From JBICHN01 sp043101845 (lineage in GTDB: Bacteria > Planctomycetota > Phycisphaerae > Phycisphaerales > UBA5793), in contig JBICHN010000001.1 of NCBI GenBank assembly GCA_043101845.1, positions 1-64,000 on the forward strand: a stretch of DNA of 64,000 bases. Reading direction: 5' to 3'. Under the pieces are notes generated by a model, which saw only the letters and a program-made list of their open reading frames with translations, searched no databases and had not been told where the DNA came from. Below, one piece after another: positions 44,183 to 53,321 of the stretch. The stretch's first letter is position 1; each line of letters begins with the position of its first letter. Both the position numbers and the translations under genes were made by a program.

Positions 44183-45298
44183 TTATGCAGTGAGGGCGCG
44201 GATTTCGGCGTCGATCCGCTCGTTGAAAAGGGGCGCTGCGAAGCGTTCGGCCTGACGACGGCACGCCGCCGGGTCGAATGGTTCGAGGCGCTCGAACTCG
44301 CGGATGGCGTCGAGTATGGAAGCGACCGTCGGCGCCGCGATCGGCGCCGTGGCGCCGGGCGCCATCCAGTCGAGGGCGCCCCCCTCCGCCCGTGCGATGA
44401 CCGGAGCGCCGCAGGCCATCGCCTCCACGGGAGTCATGCCGAAGTCTTCGACTCCAGGAAAGAGCATGGCGCGGGCGCGTCGAAAGAGGTCCCGCAACTC
44501 GTCACGCGATACGAATCCACGGAACTCGGTCGTGGCCCCTGCGATCGAGCGGAGGTACCGCTCCTGGGCGCCGGTACCGGCGACGACGAGCCGGAAGTCT
44601 CCCCGGCGAGCCGCGTCGACGGCGAGGTCGATTCGCTTATACGGCTCGAGAGCCGATGCGACGAGGTAAAAGTCTTCACGAGGGATCGTCGGATCAGGGG
44701 TGAAATAGTCGGTGTCGACCGGAGGGTGGATGACGGTGGAGTCGCGATCGAAGCAGCGGGCGATCGCCCGGGCCGTGTGGTGACTGTTCGCCACAAATCG
44801 CGTGACGCGGGCCGCGGAGCGTCGGTCGTACGCCCGGAGTCGCGGTCCGAAGAGGCGGAGTCCGGCTCGTCGCCAAATGCCCCCCGATCCGACGCCGTAG
44901 TCTCTCGAGACCGATGACCAGAGGTATCGGGCGGGCGAATGGCAGTAACAAAGATGTGGGACCGGCTCCCGCCTTACAAGGCTCTTGGGCGGACGGATCG
45001 ACTTGATGAGTGATGAACTCGTCGAGATCAGGAGATCGACGCGCGGGTCGACCCGCAGCGACTCCACAGCCCACGGATAGAGCAGAAGAAGCGATCGTCT
45101 CAGCGGACCGGCGGCGCCCGGGATCGCCTGCAATCTCGAGACATGGACACGGCACGCGTCGATCGCCGGGGAATGCGGGCGACCGTTCGAGACCATGACA
45201 TAGAGATCGGTCGGCCCATAGAGCCGCGCGAGACGGTCGAGCACGCGCTCGCCGCCACGCATGCCGACGAGCCAGTCATGTGCGAGCGCGATCTTCAT
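44183..45298 (-). CDS. Family 4 glycosyltransferase (mannosyltransferase-like)
   Basis: 371 residues with a GT-B fold. N-terminus IALAHDWLVGMRGGERVLD, then YCHSPARYLW and SHHTARAIARCF. The C-terminal GT4 domain has SALEPYKRIDLAVDAA, VVAGTGAQERYLRSI and the nucleotide-sugar motif PGVEDFGMTPVEAMACGAPVIAR with the EX7E pattern. The WbaZ/RfbZ-like start suggests GDP-mannose use in polysaccharide synthesis, but this is a guess. No other polysaccharide genes adjoin it. Divergent from the amidohydrolase gene. Confidence 0.9.
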   Translation of the reverse strand: MKIALAHDWLVGMRGGERVLDRLARLYGPTDLYVMVSNGRPHSPAIDACRVHVSRLQAIPGAAGPLRRSLLLLYPWAVESLRVDPRVDLLISTSSSLIKSIRPPKSLVRREPVPHLCYCHSPARYLWSSVSRDYGVGSGGIWRRAGLRLFGPRLRAYDRRSAARVTRFVANSHHTARAIARCFDRDSTVIHPPVDTDYFTPDPTIPREDFYLVASALEPYKRIDLAVDAARRGDFRLVVAGTGAQERYLRSIAGATTEFRGFVSRDELRDLFRRARAMLFPGVEDFGMTPVEAMACGAPVIARAEGGALDWMAPGATAPIAAPTVASILDAIREFERLEPFDPAACRRQAERFAAPLFNERIDAEIRALTA

Positions 45299-45346
45299 TC
45301 GAGTACGCGGCCGTTCGCTGATGACGCGGTCCTACGATTGGTCCCC

Positions 45347-46468
45347 ATGACTGCCAATCCAAGCGCGAATCGATTGAATCTCGACTTCCGAGCGGAGGCG
45401 TCCCGGCTCGGTCCGCCGCCGGCGCCGATTACCGATGTGCACACGCATATCAACGGAGCGCAGGCCTCGCGTCTCTACCGGGAAGTGTGCGAACTCTACG
45501 GCGTCGAGCGCATCTATTCGATGACTCGATTCGACGACCTTCCGATCGTCCAGGAGGCGTTCGGCGACCGCATGCGGTTCATCGCCGTGCCGAACTACCA
45601 GTCGAGCGATCTCCGCACGGCGTTCACGACGGAATGGCACAAGCTCATCGAGCGATTCGCGGAGCGGGGCGTGCGGATCTGCAAGTTCTGGGCGGCGCCC
45701 CGGTCGCGCGATTACGCGGCCCAAGTCGGTGAGGATGTCTTCTCGTTCGAGGGCAAGTGGCGCCAGAAGGCGATGCGCATCGCCCACGAATGCGGAATGA
45801 TGTTCATGACGCACATCGCCGACCCGGACACCTGGTTCGCCACGAAATACAAGGACGCGTCAAAGTACGGCACGAAGCTCGACCAGTACACGCCCCTTGA
45901 GCGACTGCTCGATCAGTACGGCGATATTCCGTGGATCGCGGCGCACATGGGCGGATACCCCGAGAATCTCGACTTCCTCGACGGACTGCTCGAGCGACAC
46001 GACAATCTCCATCTCGACACCTCGGCGACGAAGTGGATGGTGCGCGAGCTTTCAAAGCACCCGAGCGAACGGCTGAACTCCTTCCTCGAGCGGTGGCGCG
46101 GGCGCATCCTGTTCGGGTCCGACATCGTCACGACCGACGAACACTTCAAGTCGAAGGAGTCGGAGCGTGGCATGGGCCATCTCGCCGCCTCGCGCGAACA
46201 GGCGTTCGAGCTCTACGCGAGCCGGTACTGGTCGCTGCGCACGATGTGGGAGACGAGTTTCGACGGCGAATCTCCGATCGTCGATCCCGATCTTCACATG
46301 GTCGATCCCGACCGATACGACGAGTCATCGGCGCCGCCACTTCGGGGCAAGGCCATCGCGCCCGATTCGCTTCGCTCGTTGTATCACGACGCGGCGACGA
46401 ATCTGCTCGACTCGTGGCACGAGTCCCGCGACGCCACATCGACTTCTTCGCGTCAGGACTCGGCATGA
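45347..46468 (+). CDS. Amidohydrolase family 2 metal-dependent hydrolase
   Basis: 373 residues. All metal ligands of the family are present: His32 and His34 (DVHTHINGAQ), His156 (MTHIADPD), His200 (AAHMGGYPENL) and Asp259 (LFGSDIVT). Amidohydrolase_2 members are decarboxylases, hydratases or lactonases; the substrate is not evident. ATG at 45347. Its stop overlaps the RidA gene by 4 bp, so the two are coupled, suggesting a pathway with a reactive enamine intermediate (inference). Contrast the metal-site-poor relative at 13252. Confidence 0.87.
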   Translation: MTANPSANRLNLDFRAEASRLGPPPAPITDVHTHINGAQASRLYREVCELYGVERIYSMTRFDDLPIVQEAFGDRMRFIAVPNYQSSDLRTAFTTEWHKLIERFAERGVRICKFWAAPRSRDYAAQVGEDVFSFEGKWRQKAMRIAHECGMMFMTHIADPDTWFATKYKDASKYGTKLDQYTPLERLLDQYGDIPWIAAHMGGYPENLDFLDGLLERHDNLHLDTSATKWMVRELSKHPSERLNSFLERWRGRILFGSDIVTTDEHFKSKESERGMGHLAASREQAFELYASRYWSLRTMWETSFDGESPIVDPDLHMVDPDRYDESSAPPLRGKAIAPDSLRSLYHDAATNLLDSWHESRDATSTSSRQDSA

Positions 46469-46860
46469 CGATCGAACGCCAGACCGTGAGCACCGGTACG
46501 CCGTGGGAAGAGCGTGTCGGCTACGCGCGGGTCGTTCGGGTCGGACCCCATGTGTGGGTGTCGGGGACGGTCGCGTCGAACGAGATCGGCGTGATTCATG
46601 CTCCCGACGACGCCGGCGCCCAGGCGCGGTTCATCTTCGACAAGATCGATCGGGCGCTGCGTGAAGCCGGGGCCTCGATTCGCGATGTCGTCCGGGTGCG
46701 GGTGTATCTCGTCGACATGGACGATGTCGCCGAGGTCGGCCGCGCGCACCACGAGCGATTCGCCGACATTCGTCCCGCGAATACGACGGTCGAAGTCAGC
46801 CGGCTCGCGACGCCGGAATGCCGCGTCGAGATCGAAGTGGAAGCATTCATCATCGATTGA
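46465..46860 (+). CDS. RidA (YjgF/YER057c/UK114) family protein
   Basis: 131 residues, the usual length. RidA proteins hydrolyse reactive enamine/imine intermediates to ketoacids. Seen: RVVRVGPHVWVSGTVA, ARFIFDKIDRALREAGASIRDVVRVRVYL and ECRVEIEVEAFI with the conserved arginine. Coupled by ATGA overlap to the amidohydrolase gene. Confidence 0.93.
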   Translation: MTIERQTVSTGTPWEERVGYARVVRVGPHVWVSGTVASNEIGVIHAPDDAGAQARFIFDKIDRALREAGASIRDVVRVRVYLVDMDDVAEVGRAHHERFADIRPANTTVEVSRLATPECRVEIEVEAFIID

Positions 46861-46861
46861 C

Positions 46862-48058
46862 TCACTGACCGGCGCCGAAGAGATCGACGAGTCCGGCCGC
46901 AAGCGCGTCGTAGTGCGCCGGCGCGTTGTAGACCTGGGCGGAGAGCCTTACATACGCCCGGCCGCGCAGTGGAATGAAGGGAACTTCGATCCGGGTCCGT
47001 CGATACAGCTCCGCCTGCGCCGCGTCGGTCTGTTTCTTTGTCTCCGCACGAACGGAGTTTGGCAGCGCGATCAATGACATGCAGTTGTACCACTCCGACC
47101 CGTCCGGATACGGCGGCTCGACGCCGAGCGCATCACTCACCACGCGTCGTCCATATCGCGCGAGTTCGTGATTATGTCGCCGGACTCGATCCCAGCCGAG
47201 ATTCGCCATGAACTCGATCGCCGCGGGTATTGAGAGATACGCGGTCGGATCGTCCGTGCCCATCCAGATGAATTCGTCGGGAAACGCCCCTTCGAAATAG
47301 TGCGAAGTTACCGGCGGCACGATCGCCGCATGATGATCGGGATGCACATAGAGCACCGCCGAGCCCTTCGGCGAACACACCCACTTGTGAAAGTTGCCGG
47401 TCCAGAAATCGGGCGCGAGTTCATCCAGATCGACTTCGAACGCGCCCGGCGCATGGGCCGCGTCGACGAGGCAGAGCACGCCTGCGTCACGACATCGCTT
47501 CACGATCTCGGCGACGGGAAAGGCGAGCGCCGTCGGAGACGAAACCTGATCGACCACGACGATCTTCGTCCGCCGCGTCATCCCCGCGAGGAGCGCTTCG
47601 GTGAGTTCGGCCGGATTCGACCGGGGAAACGGAATCGGCTGGGTCACTAGCGTCGCCCCGCAGCGCTCAGCGACGCGTCGCATCGTCTTGATCACGGCCG
47701 GATAGCCAATGTCCGCGATGAGCATCTCGTCGCCCGGTTCAAAGCGGAGCGAGCGCATTACGGCGTTTACGCCGGTCGTCGCGTTCGGCACAAAGGCGAT
47801 GTTCGAGCCGCTCGTGCCGAGAAACTGTCCGCAAGCTTCCCGGGCCGATCGGATCATTTCGGCCAGACCGCGATCGAGAAACGCGACGGGCTGTCGCTCC
47901 ATCTCATCGCGAAGGGCGCGTTGCGCTTCGAGCACGAGTCGGGGCGTCGCGCCGAATGAGCCGTGATTGAGGAAGGTCACGGTCGGATCAAGCGCCCACT
48001 CCGACCGGACGGCGTCCCAGTCGTCGCCCCAGATCGGATTCGACACCGGATCAGTCAC
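46862..48058 (-). CDS. Class V aminotransferase, isopenicillin-N epimerase (CefD)-like
   Basis: 398 residues of a fold-type I PLP enzyme. Asp199 and His202 (LVDAAHAPGAF) and the PLP lysine Lys225 (TGNFHKWVCSPKGSAVLYV) are visible, as is FLNHGSFGATPR at the N-terminus, the hallmark of the CefD/EgtE-like subgroup. Likely a C-S lyase, cysteine desulfurase-like or epimerase activity; antibiotic synthesis is not implied. GTG start at 48058, 5 bp after the stop of the ABC ATPase gene, so it may belong to that operon. Convergent with ridA. Confidence 0.87.
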   Translation of the reverse strand: MTDPVSNPIWGDDWDAVRSEWALDPTVTFLNHGSFGATPRLVLEAQRALRDEMERQPVAFLDRGLAEMIRSAREACGQFLGTSGSNIAFVPNATTGVNAVMRSLRFEPGDEMLIADIGYPAVIKTMRRVAERCGATLVTQPIPFPRSNPAELTEALLAGMTRRTKIVVVDQVSSPTALAFPVAEIVKRCRDAGVLCLVDAAHAPGAFEVDLDELAPDFWTGNFHKWVCSPKGSAVLYVHPDHHAAIVPPVTSHYFEGAFPDEFIWMGTDDPTAYLSIPAAIEFMANLGWDRVRRHNHELARYGRRVVSDALGVEPPYPDGSEWYNCMSLIALPNSVRAETKKQTDAAQAELYRRTRIEVPFIPLRGRAYVRLSAQVYNAPAHYDALAAGLVDLFGAGQ

Positions 48059-48063
48059 GCGAA

Positions 48064-49200
<1,137 letters not shown>

Positions 49201-49232
49201 GGTCGCGTGCGCCTCGTCTCTCTGTGCGCGGA

Positions 49233-51269
49233 TCAGGCTTCGTTCGCCTTCTTGAGTTTCGGATCAATGGCGTCTCGCAACGCGTCGCCGATGAGGTTGA
49301 AGCCGAAGACGGTGAGAAAGATCATGATGCCCGGGAAGATCGCGAGCCACCAGTAGAACACACCGGTCGACTGATCCACGGCGCTCGACAGCATCTGACC
49401 CCAACTCGGGTTCGGCGGCTTGATGCCGAATCCGAGGAAGCTGAGCCCGGTCTCGATGAAGATCGCCGCGGCGACGCCGAATGACGCGTCGACGAGCACC
49501 GGCGTGACGCCGTTCGGGAGCATGTGCTTGAAGAGGATCGAACGCATCGGCAATCCGACGGCCCGCGCAGCCTGAACGAAGTCCTGATCCCGCAGTTTGA
49601 AGAACTCGGCGCGAATGAAGCGCGCGGAGCCCATCCATGAAGTCGCGCCGATGACCGCCATCATCGCGTAGAGCATGTAGTCGTTCCACTGCGGCGGAAT
49701 GAACGCGATGATCGTGAGCAGCAGAAGCAGCCGCGGGATGGCCATGAACATCTCGATCACACGCATCCCGGCGATGTCGATCCAGCCGCCGAAATACCCC
49801 ATGATCGAACCCACGGTCACGCCGATGAACAGGGCGATTCCGGTCGAAACGAACCCGATCGAGAGCGCGACGCGCGTCGCGTGGATGAGCCGGGCCGTGA
49901 CATCGGAGCCGGAGTCGTCTGTTCCCATGAAGTGCGTCGGCCGGGCTTCGGACCGATCGTCGAGCATGAGGCGCCGGCCGTCCGGATCGATTGACGCGGT
50001 GATGAGACCGTCGGTCTCGGCGGCGATGCGGTCGATGACCTCGCCGATCGTTTCGGCGTCTCCGAGGTCGACCTTGTAGGTCTCGAGGCTTCGGGCAATG
50101 ACGATGAAGTCGGCGCCGCTGTCGCTGATGCGAATTCCTTCGCCGAACCTCAGATCGGCGAGCCGGGTGTCGCGGGTAATGGACGCGCCCTCACCCGTCG
50201 GCGACGCCGGCCGATGCTCGGCTGAGAGGTCGGTGTCGCGGCGCGAATCGGTCAAGCCGAGATCGGCCGCGGCGCGGGAGCCGCCCGAGATCTGCACGCG
50301 CGTGTTCGGCGAGCCGGGCGGCTGATTCCGTGCGTAACTCTCCGCCGCGGTGAAGTCGTGTTGAATCGGCGGGAACGCGGCCCGCACGCCTTCACGCTGC
50401 GACACTTCGTAATAGTCGACACTCTCGAGTTCTCGTCGACCGAGGGTACCGACGACCGACGCGAGCATGAGTATGAGCATGGCTCCGACGAAACCGCGCC
50501 GAGCCGCTCGGGCGCCGACACTCCGTCCGAATTCATCCCGCCGGTCGGAGAGCAGCCACGCCGCGGCCTGCGCCATGAGGAGCGCGCCAAGTATCCCAAG
50601 CACGCCGTACAACGCCCACGCGACGGTGGGCGACTGGAAGAAGCCCATGCCCTGCTCCCAGGGCGCCGCCGATTCACGATCGGCGAGCCAGCCCCGGAAC
50701 GCCGGCGACATGATCGGCGCGAGAATCAACGGAACGAATCCGAATCCGAGAAGAGCGAGCGCGGGCGCCGTGGCCACCTCGCCCTCCTTCCCCTTCCGGA
50801 ATCGAAACGCGAGAAAGAGAAGAAGCGCCTCGACCGCGCCGAACATGAGCACCCAGTCAGCGGCGCGAAGGGAACTGAACAACGGGAACTGCCATCCCGG
50901 TTCGAGCACCTGCTTCTCGCCGAACCCACGAATCGCGTCGTCCGGCAGGAAGAGCCAGTAGGGTCGATGATTCGCGAGCAGCGGCGCGAGCACGCCGATG
51001 ACCGCGGTAACTCCCATGATCCAGAGCGCCACGAACGCGACGCGACGCGTCTTGTAGTCGTCCCACACTACGCGCCAGAACGAACGGGTGTCGCCCGCGA
51101 ATCGCCGGGCGAGCAGATCCGGCGCGACATCCATCTCCTGGTCCGTCTGACGCACGCGACCGGGATCATTCGTCGCGCTCGCCATCGACGCGTCGGACGG
51201 CGACTGCGGCCGGGGGCCCGGCTTCGGTCGTTCTTCGCTCGGATTGGGAGTCTGATCCTTCGGGCTCAT
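49233..51269 (-). CDS. OppC-type permease with large insertion containing a flagellin-IN-like segment
   Basis: 678 residues against about 300 in ordinary OppC. First helix about 78-98; the canonical permease then resumes only at about 445 (THFMGTDDSGSDVTARLI), with the EAA-loop region QAARAVGLPMRSILFKHMLPN later. The insertion (about 100-445) holds four more hydrophobic segments (about 137-156, 168-188, 215-240, 260-277) and a soluble stretch. Residues about 368-438 (RLADLRFGEGIRISDSGADF, VDLGDAETIGEVIDRIAAE, GLITASIDPDGRRLMLDD) resemble the flagellin hook IN motif. The N-terminal 50 residues are Pro/Ser-rich and disordered. Confidence 0.85.
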   Translation of the reverse strand: MSPKDQTPNPSEERPKPGPRPQSPSDASMASATNDPGRVRQTDQEMDVAPDLLARRFAGDTRSFWRVVWDDYKTRRVAFVALWIMGVTAVIGVLAPLLANHRPYWLFLPDDAIRGFGEKQVLEPGWQFPLFSSLRAADWVLMFGAVEALLLFLAFRFRKGKEGEVATAPALALLGFGFVPLILAPIMSPAFRGWLADRESAAPWEQGMGFFQSPTVAWALYGVLGILGALLMAQAAAWLLSDRRDEFGRSVGARAARRGFVGAMLILMLASVVGTLGRRELESVDYYEVSQREGVRAAFPPIQHDFTAAESYARNQPPGSPNTRVQISGGSRAAADLGLTDSRRDTDLSAEHRPASPTGEGASITRDTRLADLRFGEGIRISDSGADFIVIARSLETYKVDLGDAETIGEVIDRIAAETDGLITASIDPDGRRLMLDDRSEARPTHFMGTDDSGSDVTARLIHATRVALSIGFVSTGIALFIGVTVGSIMGYFGGWIDIAGMRVIEMFMAIPRLLLLLTIIAFIPPQWNDYMLYAMMAVIGATSWMGSARFIRAEFFKLRDQDFVQAARAVGLPMRSILFKHMLPNGVTPVLVDASFGVAAAIFIETGLSFLGFGIKPPNPSWGQMLSSAVDQSTGVFYWWLAIFPGIMIFLTVFGFNLIGDALRDAIDPKLKKANEA

Positions 51270-51278
51270 GAGACTCGA

Positions 51279-53300
51279 TTACTTGTAGGTGATTCGTGGA
51301 TCGGCCAGCGCGTAGCAGATGTCCGCCACGAGGAGACCGGTCAGATTCAGCACGCCGAAGATGAGCGCCATCGATTGGACGACATCGTAATCCCGGTTCT
51401 GCACGGCGCGGAAGGTGAACAGCCCCATGCCTTCGATGTTGAAGATCTTCTCGATGAAGACCGACCCGGCGATGAGCACGGGGAGAATCGTCGCGAAGAT
51501 CGTGATGAGCGGAAGGAGACTGTTCCGCAGCACATGACGCAGGATGACATCCTTCGACGGCACGCCCTTCGCCCGCGCGGTGCGGACATAATCCATCGTG
51601 AAGTTATCGAGCATGGCGGCGCGCATCTGCTTCGCGAGATACGCGAATCCGCCGTACACGATGCACACCACCGGAAGCACCATGTGCCAGAGCCGATCGG
51701 TCAGCCAGCCTCGAACCCATTCGCCGTCTTCGGTGAAGTGGCCGATGAACGGCATCTGCTCGGCGCCGAGGCTCGACAGACCGTTGTTCGGAAACCACTC
51801 GACTCCGGCGCCGCCCTGGGCCGCGTAGCCGACGAGCAGCGTGCCCGAAAGCACGGTGGGAATCGACCAGAGCGCGAGAAGGACGAAGTTCGCGAAGCCG
51901 TCGAACCGGCGGCCCCGCTTGACCGCCATGAGCATGCCGCACGGAATCGCGATCATGTAGATGATCGGGAACGCGGTCAGGCTGAGCAGGAGCGTGACGG
52001 GCAGGCGTCGCTTGAGTTCGGCCATGACCGTCGTGTTGCTCGTGAGTGAGGTTCCGAAGGTCACCTCGAAGATCTCGACCGGTTCGCTGAAGCGCCGGAT
52101 GTCTCGACTCTCGATCGCCCGATGCGCGTCGACCGGCGTCCCGCGGTACACCACATGACGCGGCTCGCGTCCGTCGACATTCGTAGCGTCGCTGATCTCC
52201 TGGCGGAGATCGGCGTCGAGCATCGAGTCGAACGCTGTATCGCTCTGCTCGAAGATCGTGCGCTCCGGGAGTTCGATGCGCGACGCACCGATGACGCGCC
52301 GCCAGTCGCCTTCGTCCGATCGGACGAGCAGGAACGGGATCGCGTCCTCTTCTTCGAGGAGGGGTGTGAGCGCGCCGGTCGCCGGATGGGCGAGCCAGAT
52401 CATCGTCGGCGCCATCGCGGTCGCTTCGCGCGACCAGCGTTCGAGAGCATCCTCATCCGTCGGCTCCGCGATGGGCTCGAACGAACCACGCGCGAGCGTG
52501 AACCGTGGAATCGCGTACCCGTCGAGCGCTTCGGGGAGCTCGTCGGCCTCCGGGCCGAGGACACGGGCAAGCCCGGCGTCGTTCGCCGCGGCGACCGTGG
52601 CGTTCTCCACGCGAAGCGCGAACCACTCGCCCTCGCGTTTGAAGACGGGCCGATCGTCCGCCGGATCAGGATTCAGGTAGAGCGGGTAGCCCGAGTCGGC
52701 GCCGAGGTCGGCGAAGCCGGGAGCGCGAACGGTCGCCGGCGTGAGTTGCGTGACCGGGACGAGGTCGTCCGCATCCAGAGACGACTCGAGCGGCCGAAGA
52801 TCCGCCATCGCGATCACGGCATGGCGAGGCTCGAGGTATCCCTCGCGGATTTCCGGCAGCCACTGGTCTGCGTCTTCACCCAGTCGTTCAACGAACGAGG
52901 CGTCGCGCTGCGTGACGACCGCGTCGTCATCGAGTCGCCAGTCCGCGACTTCGAGCCACGAACCCTCGAGTTCGAGGAATGACGGGGCCACCGAGCGTCG
53001 CATGGTGTAGAGCGGGTGGAGTTCTTCCCCGTCATCGTACCAGGCCATCGCCTGGGTGCGGGCGAAGAACATGCCGCGCCACCAGCGCAGATACTGACTC
53101 CAGATCGGAAGGTCGAGGCCGTAGCGTTCCTCGTACCACTCCCGGACTGCCTTCTGCGCCTCGGCGCTCATCTGTCCGGCCTCGAACTGCGTCGACCCGG
53201 GCCGTCCGGGCGCGAAGCGCGCGATCGCGAACACCATGACGGTGATTCCGATGAGCGTCGGAATCATGAGCAGCAGTCGGCGGATCACATAGGTGAGCAT
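51279..53300 (-). CDS. OppB-type permease with large periplasmic insertion
   Basis: 673 residues, about twice normal. It opens like OppB (YVIRRLLLMIPTLIGITVMV, then GLDLPIWSQYLRWW) and the standard core returns at about 413 (FGTSLTSNTTVMAELKRRLP) with the EAA loop DYVRTARAKGVPSKDVILRH and the end FGVLNLTGLLVADICYALAD. Residues about 79-412 are inserted after the first helix, hence periplasmic: soluble, acidic, and beta-like (GSWLEVADWRLDDDAVV). I recognise no domain in it. Ten bases from the next permease gene. Confidence 0.87.
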   Translation of the reverse strand: MLTYVIRRLLLMIPTLIGITVMVFAIARFAPGRPGSTQFEAGQMSAEAQKAVREWYEERYGLDLPIWSQYLRWWRGMFFARTQAMAWYDDGEELHPLYTMRRSVAPSFLELEGSWLEVADWRLDDDAVVTQRDASFVERLGEDADQWLPEIREGYLEPRHAVIAMADLRPLESSLDADDLVPVTQLTPATVRAPGFADLGADSGYPLYLNPDPADDRPVFKREGEWFALRVENATVAAANDAGLARVLGPEADELPEALDGYAIPRFTLARGSFEPIAEPTDEDALERWSREATAMAPTMIWLAHPATGALTPLLEEEDAIPFLLVRSDEGDWRRVIGASRIELPERTIFEQSDTAFDSMLDADLRQEISDATNVDGREPRHVVYRGTPVDAHRAIESRDIRRFSEPVEIFEVTFGTSLTSNTTVMAELKRRLPVTLLLSLTAFPIIYMIAIPCGMLMAVKRGRRFDGFANFVLLALWSIPTVLSGTLLVGYAAQGGAGVEWFPNNGLSSLGAEQMPFIGHFTEDGEWVRGWLTDRLWHMVLPVVCIVYGGFAYLAKQMRAAMLDNFTMDYVRTARAKGVPSKDVILRHVLRNSLLPLITIFATILPVLIAGSVFIEKIFNIEGMGLFTFRAVQNRDYDVVQSMALIFGVLNLTGLLVADICYALADPRITYK

Positions 53301-53321
53301 CCGTCAGCGTCCTTCTTCCGG

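Noticed and set aside
46862..48058. An antibiotic (penicillin) pathway because of the CefD-like enzyme
   Set aside because: The CefD label covers a broad PLP subgroup; no NRPS, isopenicillin synthase or other pathway gene is in the window.
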